Below are positions 1-7,683 of a stretch of 64,000 nt of DNA, piece by piece. The position numbers were made by a program, and so were the translations under genes. The stretch's first letter is position 1. Each line of letters starts with the position of its first letter. The stretch lies in the NCBI RefSeq assembly GCF_011764565.1, contig NZ_AP022871.1, positions 7,130,320-7,194,319 on the forward strand. The letters are read 5' to 3'. The stretch is from Phytohabitans suffuscus (GTDB lineage Bacteria; Actinomycetota; Actinomycetes; Mycobacteriales; Micromonosporaceae). Below the pieces are notes generated by a model. The model searched no databases. It was not told the origin of the DNA and saw nothing but the letters and a program-made list of their open reading frames with translations.

Positions 1-77
1 GTGTCCAGAATCTGTGTGTCCTTGCCAACGCAGTTTGTCCGTGCCAGCGAAGAACGTGCGACGTGGGGTTCTTGGCA

Positions 78-375
78 TCACCCTTCCAGGTATCCACCGG
101 GAAGGTAGCTGGCGAACCAGCCGGCGACATCCCCACTTGGCCGCGATCCGGGCGCGGTTCTGAAGCGGTATTCGACCAGCTTGCTCATCGCGTTGGTCGC
201 CGCTGCGGGATCGGTTGTAAGTGAGGGGTTGTGCTGCAACCGCCGGGCGAGCACGCCGGTGGTCATGGGGCCGGCGGCGTCGGCTTTGTCCGGGGCTTCG
301 CCGGTCGTGGGCGGCACCTTTTCGGCGGGCGGTACCGCGATCTGTGGCGCGTAGTCTGGTGCGTCCGGGACCACG
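78..375 (-). other. Unidentified minus-strand reading frame; 1-392 otherwise empty
   Basis: The first 392 bases hold no gene I can name. On the minus strand a frame ends with a stop at 78-80, and its last ~60 residues (containing TTGVLARRLQ and ending GGYLEG) look more like a protein than a GC shadow. Upstream the frame runs into the antisense of the SDR gene, so no full-length gene can be drawn. It may be the 3' remnant of a lost gene. The SDR promoter must lie in this interval, but I see no convincing -35/-10 pair. Confidence 0.15.
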
Positions 376-392
376 GTGTGTTGGAGGACGTG

Positions 393-1148
393 ATGTCGGT
401 ACTTGACGCGTTTGGGCTCGTCGGAAAGGTGGCGGTCGTAACGGGTGGCAACCGGGGGCTCGGCCGGGCGTTCACCGCCGCGCTGGCTCAGGCCGGTGCG
501 CGGGTCGCGGTCGTGGCCCGGGATGCGGCCAAGACCGCGGAGGTGTTGGACGAGTTGGAGACTGTTCGTGGTTTTCAGGCGGATGTTCGCCGTCGTGCTG
601 ATGTGGACCGGGTGGTGGGGGAGATCGTGGCTGAGATGGGCGGGGTGGACATCCTGGTCAACAACGCCGGCGCTTGTGTGCACGCGCCCGCGCTCGAGGT
701 CACGGAGGCCGACTGGGCCGAGGTCGTTGATACCAACGTCTCCGGCGTGTGGCACTGCTGCCAGGCGTTCGGGAAGCACATGGCTGGCCGCGGCGGTGGG
801 ACGATCGTCAACATCGGTTCGATCTCCGGGTTGATCGTGAACCGTCCGCAGTGGCAGCCGGCGTACAACGCGTCCAAGGCGGCAGTACACCAGCTGACCA
901 AGTCGCTGGCCGCGGAGTGGGCGCCGCTGGGCATCCGGGTCAACGCCCTCGCACCTGGGTATGTCAGGACGGAGATGGCGCCGGTCGACCGGCCGGAGTT
1001 TCGTCAGCGCTGGATCGATGACGTGCCGATGCGGCGCTACGCCACTCCGGAGGAGATCGCGCCCAGCCTCATCTACCTGGCCAGCGACGCGTCCGCGTTC
1101 ATGACCGGCTCGGTGCTCGTCATCGACGGCGGCTACACCACCGTCTGA
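393..1148 (+). CDS. Classical short-chain dehydrogenase/reductase (SDR)
   Basis: This 251-aa cytosolic NAD(P)-dependent oxidoreductase has the usual length of classical SDRs. The Rossmann glycine motif TGGNRGLG lies near residue 17, NNAG near residue 90, and the catalytic Ser and YNASK (Tyr and Lys) near residues 140-160. The C-terminus reads GSVLVIDGGYTTV, typical of the 3-oxoacyl-ACP-reductase/gluconate-5-dehydrogenase-like branch. The ATG at 393 was chosen over the longer frame opening at 231 because GGAGG sits at 383-387 with 5-nt spacing and homology begins just after it. The substrate cannot be told from sequence. It stands alone, 7 kb left of the PKS, with no evidence that it belongs to that pathway. 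Its 3' end overlaps a decayed regulator on the other strand. Confidence 0.9.
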   Translation: MSVLDAFGLVGKVAVVTGGNRGLGRAFTAALAQAGARVAVVARDAAKTAEVLDELETVRGFQADVRRRADVDRVVGEIVAEMGGVDILVNNAGACVHAPALEVTEADWAEVVDTNVSGVWHCCQAFGKHMAGRGGGTIVNIGSISGLIVNRPQWQPAYNASKAAVHQLTKSLAAEWAPLGIRVNALAPGYVRTEMAPVDRPEFRQRWIDDVPMRRYATPEEIAPSLIYLASDASAFMTGSVLVIDGGYTTV

Positions 1149-1440
1149 CCCGCGCCGCCGGCCGGGCCGGTCAGCTGGTCGCCGAGGTCGCGGCGACGGT
1201 TAGGACACCGAGCGACCGTACTGGGCGCTGACCACCAGCCCGGCGGCGTGCAGAACCTGCAAGCGCCGGCTGACCGCCGTAGTGACGACGCCGAGCCAGG
1301 CGACCAGCTCGATGGAGGACCGCCGGTGCCGCGAGGTGCACGAGCAGCCCGGCCCGGATGACGCCGAGGATCGCGGCAAGAGTGTCCGACGCCGGCAACA
1401 CCCGGGCTTGGAATCCGGATCTGCCGATGTCGGTGCGTCG
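1133..1440 (-). pseudogene. Decayed ArsR/winged-helix regulator, C-terminal part
   Basis: Read across three minus-strand frames, this stretch gives a coherent winged-helix C-terminus. One frame (about 1326-1440) has LAAILGVIRAGLLVHLAAP. A second (1203-1325) has SSIELVAWLG, TTAVSRRLQVLHAAGLV and GRSVS. A third (1133-1199) has RRRDLGDQLTGP. The order matches ArsR-family proteins: an effector-side helix, then helix-turn-helix, then wing. Each junction needs removal of one extra base, near 1325 and near 1200, the opposite sign to the PKS frame slips, so real decay is plausible. The N-terminal portion of such a regulator is not visible. The remnant stops inside the 3' end of the SDR gene (a 16-nt convergent overlap). 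The family is recognised by eye only. Confidence 0.5.
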
Positions 1441-1477
1441 TCGGGCCGAGGTCGCTGTCGGGCGGTCAGTTCAACGA

Positions 1478-1542
1478 GGGCTCAGCGGCACAGGAAGTAC
1501 GTTATGAGCAAGCGATAACGTACTTCCTGTGCCGCTGAGCCC
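1478..1542. repeat. Perfect 28-bp inverted repeat with 9-nt spacer
   Basis: The left arm (1478-1505, starting GGGCTCAGCGG and ending ACGTTAT) is exactly complementary to the right arm (1515-1542). The spacer is 1506-1514, GAGCAAGCG. No T-run follows, so a Rho-independent terminator is unlikely. A perfect repeat of this length suggests the paired terminal repeats of an insertion sequence whose interior is lost, or a miniature element. I see no flanking direct repeat. It lies between the ArsR relic and the truncated ATPase. Confidence 0.85.
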
Positions 1543-1740
1543 GTCCATGCCGAAACGGTGGGCGCGCCACGACGCATACGGATCTGCCGCGATCCGCTCG
1601 CTACAAATTGCCACGCCCGGCGATCGAGGGCTCCGCGCGGTCGAAGCCGCTCGGGGCGCCGATACAAAGTCGGTCGTCGGCTCAGTGACGGAGGGGCCAT
1701 CATACTACGGACCGTGACTTTCGATGATCTTGGAGTTGGG

Positions 1741-2667
1741 GTGAAAGTCCGTCGAGTAACGATGAGCCACTTCCGGGGCATCGGCGCCGGCGTGGTCCAC
1801 CTCGATGGAACGCCCTCCTGGTCGGGTCGAGCAGCGTCGGCAAGTCGACCGTATGTGAAGGGTTGGACCTCGTCCTCGGACCCGAGCGGATGTTCCGGCG
1901 CCCGGTGATCGACGAGTACGACTTCTATGCGGCCCAGTACCTGGCCGCCGATGGAGAGGTGTCTGAGGTCCGGATCGAGGTGGTGCTCACAGAGCTGGCG
2001 CCGGAGGCACTGCGCCGGTTTCGCAGCTACCTCCGTCGCTGGTCCGCCACCGACGAGCCAGCGGTGGCCACGCCGGATCAGCCTGGAGGGGGCAGGGCGA
2101 ATGGTGCCTACCGCTGGCCTTTATCGGCAGGTTCAACCCGGACGAGGACGACTTCGAAGGGTTCACCAGGGAGGACAAGCGCCTCTGCCTGTATCTGCGC
2201 GCGACCCGCACCGGCAGCCGGGCGCTGAGTTCCAGCGTGGCTCCCTGCTGGACACCATCGCCCGGCTGGAGGCAGAGTCTGACGGTCAGCTGTGGGAGCA
2301 GGCGCTCCGCGAGGTCGGCGAGGTCGCCATCGCCGACGACGGTTCGGCGTTGGCGAAGGTCCGCACCGAAGTCCGCGCCCGAGTCGAACGGTTCCTGAGC
2401 CTGGCCGACGGGCCGGGAACGGTTGACGCCAAGGTGTCCGAACTGACCCGCGAGCACCTGCGCGAGGTGCTCCGGCTCTTCCCGGCCACGCAGCCCGGCG
2501 TACACGGTGTGCCGTTCAACCGCCTGAGCACCGGCTCGCTGAACCTGCTCGTATTCGCGCTGCTCACATACATCGCCGAACTCAAGGGCAGAAAGCCGCA
2601 AGAGGACACGGAAGGAATAGCTGCCGATCAACTGCAGATCGCGATGCGCTCAACTGCTCTTGGCTGA
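1741..2667 (+). pseudogene. OLD-family ATP-dependent nuclease/AAA ATPase, 3'-truncated
   Basis: The N-terminal half of an overcoming-lysogeny-defect (OLD)-type protein: a RecF/SMC-like ATPase that in intact members carries a C-terminal Toprim nuclease and acts on DNA, often in phage defence or repair. The GTG at 1741 follows GGAG (1732-1735). The order is VTMSHFRGI, then the Walker A GSSSVGKST near 1830-1856, GLDLVLGPERM, VIDEYDFYA, FIGRFNPDEDDF, then ELTREHLREV and FALLTYIAELKG. Reading it requires three single-base restorations (near 1812, in 2080-2110, and near 2230), after which the span is 309 codons. Homology ends at AELKG, and the final ~25 residues are unrelated. The Walker B region and the whole nuclease domain are missing, so it is probably non-functional. 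Confidence 0.6.
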
Positions 2668-2674
2668 TGTCATG

Positions 2675-3298
2675 TCAGCGGGGAAGCGTCGGGATCGCTG
2701 ATTGCGGGTCGACCCCGGCGAACGCCAGCCCGATGACGAAGCCGGCGACCTCCTCCAACTGGCGTACCCGGTCGAGGTCGCCGAGGACCGCGGGAACGGC
2801 GCCGACGTCTCGCACGAGTGACCCGACGACGTCGAGGGCGCGTTCGTCGTCACCGCACATGGCGACGGTGACCGGTCCGGCATCGGCCGTCACCCACCGC
2901 TGCGATGGAAACAGATGAAAGGCCTTGACCACGTGCGCGCCGGGTGCCAGGGCGGCGACGTGCTCGGCGGCTGACCGGGCGGGTTCGGTCTGGAGGACGC
3001 CGACACCGTGCTCGACGGCGTTCGTCGGGTCGATGAGGGCAAGGCCGGCGAGCGCGCCTGTCGGCCCGCCGGCCGCCGTCAGCATCTCGGTGACGCCGTC
3101 CCAGCGGACCGCGAGCAGAACCGCGTCGGCGCTGGCGGCGACCGCCGGCACGGGCCGCGCGGTGCCGCCGATCCGGTTCGCGATCGCTTCGGCGGCGGCC
3201 GTCGAGCGACCGCCGATGGTGATGTCGTGCCCGGCCCGGGCCCAGCCGGTGGCCAGTGCCGTGGCGAGGTTGCCGGTGCCGAGGATTCCGATACGCAT
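2675..3298 (-). CDS. F420-dependent NADP oxidoreductase-like (NADP-binding) protein
   Basis: This 207-aa soluble protein begins MRIGILGTGNLATALATGW, the N-terminal dinucleotide fold of the NADP-oxidoreductase, coenzyme F420-dependent family. GGRS after strand 2 is a typical NADP-phosphate contact. VVKAFHLFPSQRW and MCGDDERA, further on, match the later conserved blocks. Members transfer hydride between NADP and F420, or reduce small metabolites; the substrate here is unknown. The start is unambiguous because the motif begins at residue 1. It is divergent from an HxlR regulator across a 64-bp intergenic region that holds an inverted repeat, so control by that regulator is likely. The frame is intact. 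Confidence 0.85.
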   Translation of the reverse strand: MRIGILGTGNLATALATGWARAGHDITIGGRSTAAAEAIANRIGGTARPVPAVAASADAVLLAVRWDGVTEMLTAAGGPTGALAGLALIDPTNAVEHGVGVLQTEPARSAAEHVAALAPGAHVVKAFHLFPSQRWVTADAGPVTVAMCGDDERALDVVGSLVRDVGAVPAVLGDLDRVRQLEEVAGFVIGLAFAGVDPQSAIPTLPR

Positions 3299-3322
3299 GC
3301 CGTCACGCTAGGCCGGCCGATG

Positions 3323-3338
3323 CGCACCGGATGGTGCG
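3323..3338. promoter_or_regulatory. Inverted repeat in divergent promoter region, candidate HxlR operator
   Basis: CGCACC (3323-3328) and GGTGCG (3333-3338) form a 6-bp dyad around GGAT, centred between the oppositely oriented reductase (start 3298) and HxlR gene (start 3363). HxlR proteins bind dyads between themselves and the gene they control, so the placement fits. The sequence evidence is only the dyad and its location. Confidence 0.35.
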
Positions 3339-3362
3339 TGTCGGGCGTGCCAGGATGGGCGC

Positions 3363-3731
3363 ATGGGTGATGGCGACCATTGCGAGGAACTCGTGGCTGA
3401 CTGCCGGATGCGCATGGCGACCGACCTGTTCGCGCACACGTGGGATGCGGTCGTGCTCGCCGCGCTGACCGAGGGCCCCCGGCGTCGCCGCACGCTACGG
3501 GCACGCATCGGAGGAATCAGCGACAAGGCGCTCACCGAGGCTGTACACCGGTTGGCCGGCAACGGCCTGATCGAGCGGCGGTTCTTCGCCCAGGCGCCGC
3601 CCCGGGTCGACTACGCACTTACCGATCTCGGCCGCAGTTTCGCCGACGGCCCGATGCGGGCGCTGGGCGCCTGGGTCACCGAGCATGGCGACGAGCTGTT
3701 CGAGGCGCAGGAGCGGCTCACCGCGTCGTAG
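3363..3731 (+). CDS. HxlR-family winged-helix transcriptional regulator
   Basis: This 122-aa DNA-binding protein has the length and order of the HxlR family: DLFAHTWDAVVLAALTEGP (helix 1-2), LRARIGGISDKALTEAVHRL (recognition helix), GLIERR, and PPRVDYALTDLG (wing) in that order. Cysteines near residues 7 and 14 could act as redox or electrophile sensors, as in some family members; that is inference. The ATG at 3363 is the only start giving the normal length. It faces away from the NADP oxidoreductase, the usual HxlR arrangement, so that gene is its probable target. Confidence 0.88.
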   Translation: MGDGDHCEELVADCRMRMATDLFAHTWDAVVLAALTEGPRRRRTLRARIGGISDKALTEAVHRLAGNGLIERRFFAQAPPRVDYALTDLGRSFADGPMRALGAWVTEHGDELFEAQERLTAS

Positions 3732-3759
3732 CACCGAATGAGGACCAGTTGACGGTGTG

Positions 3760-4000
3760 CCCGCCACGTCGCCAAGACGATTACGGGTTTGGAACGGCAA
3801 CCGAGCTGGAAGGAATCGGACTTTGGGTTGCCGTGGCCAAGCTCCCCTTCCCAGGTCGATGCCGTATTCGTCGCGCAGCCGTTCGAAGATCCGCCGGACC
3901 GTGTGTCGCTGCTTGCGCGGCGCCCGCCAAGTCCTCGCGCAACATCTTGTCGATCCAGCCCATCGCTGGCTCCAACTGCGAGGACCGCGGCTCCATCCAA
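3760..4000 (-). pseudogene. IS21-type transposase (IstA) remnant
   Basis: On the minus strand a fragment reads MEPRSSQLEPAMGWIDKMLR then EDL in one frame (start about 3996). One base out of frame follows PRKQRHTVRRIFERLRDEYG. This matches the segment before the catalytic core in IS21-family IstA proteins, where xDAPRKQRHTAxRI..RL.DEHG is characteristic. Nothing of the DDE catalytic region or of IstB is present, and no terminal repeats are seen. The remaining bases between 3732 and 4120 hold nothing I can identify. It is evidence of past insertion here. Confidence 0.5.
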
Positions 4001-4120
4001 CGCCTTGCGCGGCGGCGCCATCGAACTTCGCGCCGTTGCCATCGGGCCGCGTTTGGAGCGCGGTTTCTACCACCCAGGTTCGCCTGCGTGTCCACCTTGC
4101 AATCACCAACTGCTGACGGC

Positions 4121-4675
4121 TCACGTCAGAACTGGCAGCCGTTCCGCTTCGGTGACCAGGCGGGCGGCCGTGTCTTGCGGGGTGAGGGCGGCAGTGTCGA
4201 ACCACCAGCCGAATTCGGCGACATCCCGCCGCATCTGGGCTTCCAGCCGCTCGTAGCCGTCAAACTCCCAACGCTCACTGACCTGCTCACGGGTCGCGTT
4301 GCGGCGACGGCACACATCGATGCCCGGCGCCAGGACGACCAGCCGAGCCGGGCGGGGTGCCAGCAGACCAAGCAGGCTGTCCAACTCCGCCCGGTCAGCC
4401 ACCACCGTGTCTATGAAGACGGTGAACCCGAAATCGATGAAGTTGTTGGCCAGCGAGCACATGTTGCGGTTGCACAGGTCGTCCTGCCGCGCTGCCTCAT
4501 CGGCAGGTTCGGCGTTGAACGGCACCCGGCCCGCGAGGATCATCTCGTTGACGTCGTCGCCCTTGACCCGGGCAGCGCGCAGCAACATCCGGGCGGCGAG
4601 CGTGCTCACCGTCGACTTGCCGGCACCCGGCATCCCAGTGACGACCACGCAGCCGGTCAACCCATCGACGGTCAC
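4121..4675 (-). CDS. Small P-loop kinase/AAA ATPase
   Basis: A 184-aa soluble protein with a Walker A motif, GMPGAGKST, about 15 residues from the start, then DDVNEMIL, an FIDTVVADRAELD segment (Walker B-like), and RLVVLAPGIDVCRRRN, whose arginines resemble a lid. The layout is that of shikimate/gluconate-kinase-like or Zeta-toxin-like small-molecule kinases with a C-terminal helical stretch (YERLEAQMRRDVAEFGWWFD). The acceptor is unknown. The GTG at 4675 was preferred because AGAAGGA precedes it by 7 nt; an ATG at 4738 would add 21 residues. It diverges from the TniQ-like remnant starting just to its right. Confidence 0.75.
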   Translation of the reverse strand: MTVDGLTGCVVVTGMPGAGKSTVSTLAARMLLRAARVKGDDVNEMILAGRVPFNAEPADEAARQDDLCNRNMCSLANNFIDFGFTVFIDTVVADRAELDSLLGLLAPRPARLVVLAPGIDVCRRRNATREQVSERWEFDGYERLEAQMRRDVAEFGWWFDTAALTPQDTAARLVTEAERLPVLT

Positions 4676-4739
4676 GACCGGATCCTTCTCACAGCACCGT
4701 CGCCGGTCAACCGAATAAACACTGCTTCGCAGCACCATC

Positions 4740-6789
4740 CGCGGCTGGCAGCGCAGGCGTGGGTCGACGAACGCCTGGACCGCATGGACGCCGCGTCGGT
4801 GACCGACCTGCGTGACCTCGACGCCCTCGCGGTCTGGTTCCGGCAGCGCATCCACCCCGGCGAGCTCAAGCACCTCGGCGCGGCGACGGTTACCGCCATG
4901 ACCGAGTACCGCGACGACAACCACGCCCTCAAACGCCACCAGCCGACCGCTGGCCTGATCGCCGCCGCGATGACCTGCCACGCCATCGACGTCATCACAG
5001 GCGACGATCACCGCCTCGACCAGCGGCTGACCCCACTGCTACGAGACGTCCACACCCAATACCAGCGGTCCGGACAGACACCATCAGCGCGCGGGCCGAT
5101 GATCCTGTCCCACAAACGGCTAACCAGCCTGTCGGAACCGTTGCAACACAAGGTGTTGCGGTCGGTCGATGCGAAGTTGCCGGTCATTGAGCGGCTGCGT
5201 TACCGCACCCGCACCCCGTCGCCGCGCGCACCGCAGCCCGGCGCCACCACCGCCGCCGAGCGGGGGCGGTACATCCCGCAATACCCTTGGCCGGACTGGA
5301 TCATTCGGTTCCAGCCCTTGCGGGGCGCGCACACCGACGACCTCGCCATCGACCTGGCCAGCGCCTTGCTGATCCCTGGCAACCCGGTACGCAACATCTA
5401 TGCGACCGGCGAACTCAACCCGTGGCGCAGCAACATCAGCGTCTTCCTTAGCGAGATCGCCGAACGGTATCCGGACGTGTTGACCCTGCTCTGCAACATC
5501 GCCGCCTACCTGGACAGCCAGGCGACGCCAATCGACTACCGGCGCCGCCGCGCCACCTTCACCGACATCGAGTTCACCCCCAGTACGCACAGATCTGCGC
5601 CCGGGCGGACGCCAACCCCGGTCGGGGCGGCCGGCTGCTGCACGCCCGCCGGCACCTGTTCGCCCTGCTCACCGGCGCCGACCTCACCGATCGGCGACAC
5701 CCGTTAACATTCGCCAGCCCGCACGAACGCGGCCACTACCACCTGTTCCAGCAGCAGATGACCAGCGCGCTACGCGCCGAACTGCACCGCCGCGCGGCTG
5801 ACCTGCTCGCTGCGGCCGGCATCGACGAGCCGGTGACCTGGAACTGGAGCCCGCCCGGCGCATGCGTCGCCGGGCTGAAGCTGCCCGGCCGCGAACCCGG
5901 CGACATCGACGTGGCCACCCCGCACCAGCTGGTCATCGCCGACAATGCCAGTCCCCGGCGGGCGGCCCGCCGGCTCGGCGTCACCGTCGAACACGTCCGC
6001 TACGCCAGCACACTGCTACACCGGCCCGCACCGATCAGCAAGCCTCGCATCAGCAAGCTCCGCGCCCGTGCCGAACAAATGCTCACCCGCCAGTTCTTCC
6101 AACGCGAGCACATCGAAGCCGGCAAGGACCTGGCCACCCTAAGCGCCGAGACCGGGTTCTCCAGCCGGATGCTGCGCGAGTACACCCGCGCCGCCGGGAT
6201 CAAGATCGTGACACGGGCGATAGAGGACCGGGTCATAGTCACCCGGGCCCTGCGCGGTGACCGCATCGACTCCCAGTGGCTGAGCGAGCAGGCCGGCACC
6301 CTGCGCCGCGCCAACACCGACATCGCCGCCGAACTCGGCCTGTCCCACGAAACAATCCGCCGCTACCGCCGCGACTACGGCATCCCCAGCCACCCCACCG
6401 GTGGGCACGGCCACGTCGTCAGCAACCTGCGCCACCCCAACCTGCCCGGCGACATCCGCCGCAACGTCGAAGGCCAACGCGGCGGATGGCAGCGCCTACA
6501 CCGGTTCCAGCAGATGATGACCCACCCCAGCATGAACACCGCAGCAGCAGCCCTCGGCCTGCACACCCAGAACCTCAACCTGCAAATCCGGCGCCTCGAA
6601 ACCGACATCGGCGCGACCATCCTGCAACGAGCCCCACACCGCTACGCCCCCATGACCCCAACCCGCCGCGGCCAACGCCTACTCGAGCACCTCGACCAGC
6701 CCACCATCCGCGAACTGATGCATCGCTACGCCCACGCCAACGCCCACCCCCAAGATCGGCCCCACAGAAGAAGACGGAGAGCTGAGTAG
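4740..6789 (+). pseudogene. TniQ-like/HTH protein of a transposon-type element, N-terminus missing
   Basis: One long protein read over a single base loss near 5583. The first part (to ~5580) has LDALAVWFRQRI, LSEPLQHKVLRSVD, LPVIERLRYRT, IPQYPWPDWI and ATGELNPWRSNISV. The second (5580-6789) has QYAQICARADANPGRGGRLL, an AraC/MerR-like HTH (LATLSAETGFSSRMLREYTRA) near 6130, a second HTH near 6325 (DIAAELGLSHETIRRYRRDY), and a LysR-type HTH near 6530 (NTAAAALGLHTQNLNLQIRR). Such long multi-HTH proteins accompany Tn7/Mu-like transposons in actinomycetes as TniQ-type target factors; this is from memory and inference. No good start is seen: the first in-frame ATG is 4784, while similarity appears to begin at ~4740, just after the divergent kinase start. 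The 5' end seems lost. Confidence 0.4.
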
Positions 6790-6840
6790 ACAGGTCACGG
6801 CACGCCCGACAGACAGCAGGGCGGCGCAGCCTGGACATGG

Positions 6841-7359
6841 TCAACCGAGATCCTTCGCAGGACGCGCCTCGCCGAGAATCCAGTCGCTGCTGTCCCGGCG
6901 AATCTGGCAGTCCCATCCCATGTCCCGCAGCCGGTCTTGCAACGCCTGGGGGTCCACGAAGTTCTTCACGATCTGGAACTTCCTACCGTCTCGTAGTCGC
7001 CGTTCGACGATCTCGTCAGCGCCCGGGACATAGGCTTCCTTCTCCCGCACGTCTACGGGCTCGTCGATGAACAACACTCGTCCATCCTCGGCCAGCAGGC
7101 GCCGCAGCATCGCCCAGAACTGCTCGAACCGGTTCATCGGCACATGGGAAAGCCAGGCCGAGAAGAAGACCACATCAAACCGGTCGTCCGTCGCCCACGA
7201 GAACACGTCGACAACCTCGAACGTGACGTTTCCCGACCTCACCCGATCACGAGCGATGGCCACCGCCTCCGGCGCCGCATCGATCGCCACGACCGCGTCA
7301 ACAACACCAACAAGCGCCTCTGTCCACAGGCCGGTTCCGCAACCTCGTCCATCACCCAC
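6841..7359 (-). pseudogene. Class I SAM-dependent methyltransferase, 5'-truncated
   Basis: The fragment opens within SAM-binding motif I (GRGCGTGLWTEAL), then gives AIDAAPEAVAIAR (motif post-I acidic), EVVDVFSW, FDVVFFSAWLSHVP (motif II region) and LLAEDGRVLFIDEP (motif III), ending ILGEARPAKDLG. It therefore keeps nearly all of the Rossmann core. It lacks the N-terminal helices that normally precede motif I by 40-80 residues. A GTG at 7359 opens the frame, but there is no room for a normal N-terminus: only ~7 bp upstream lies the end of a truncated lipoprotein frame on the same strand. It is best read as the 3' part of a gene joined by deletion to another. The substrate is unknown. Confidence 0.65.
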
Positions 7360-7365
7360 ACATCA

Positions 7366-7665
7366 TCACCGGCGGCGAGCCGCCACCGCAGCCCAGCCCT
7401 GCGGGTCAGGACCGACGGACGCGGCCGGGCTGCCCAACACGGCTCCGACCTCCTCCACGGTAACCAGCTCACACAGAGGACGCGGGCGTCCGCCTGGCAA
7501 AGGCGGTGGGGCAGCCGGCGAGGCCAGCGGTGGCTCGCTACCGACGCGGCTCAACTCTTCCTCCCTGGACGTCGAGGGTGTCACGGAACAAGCGACCGCC
7601 ATCGCCCCCACAACAACGAGGGCAACCGTCCCGAAGAAGGCCCTCACACGCCCAGCACCACCCAT
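7366..7665 (-). pseudogene. Secreted lipoprotein, N-terminal fragment (DUF3558-like)
   Basis: From the ATG at 7665, with AGGAGG at 7675-7680 upstream, the frame encodes a signal peptide: MGGAGRVRAFF, a hydrophobic core, then the lipobox-like VGAMAVACS. The Cys would be lipidated and the protein anchored outside the membrane. A Ser/Pro-rich linker and LCELVTVEEVGAVLG follow. The latter resembles the start of DUF3558-type lipoprotein domains of actinomycetes. The frame stops after about 100 residues, much shorter than that family, right where the methyltransferase fragment begins. A GTG at 7683 is a possible alternative start. Confidence 0.5.
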
Positions 7666-7683
7666 CCCGGTCTGCCTCCTCAC

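Noticed and set aside
231..392. An N-terminal extension of the SDR from an ATG at 231
   Set aside because: The extra 54 residues have no SDR homology, and a GGAGG lies correctly before the ATG at 393.
1145..1174. CTGACC...GGTCAG after the SDR as a terminator
   Set aside because: Only a 6-bp stem around a long loop and no T-run; it also lies inside the ArsR remnant.
1529..1717. A 62-codon plus-strand frame right after the inverted repeat
   Set aside because: No recognisable motif, no RBS, and it ends before the ATPase start; likely chance.
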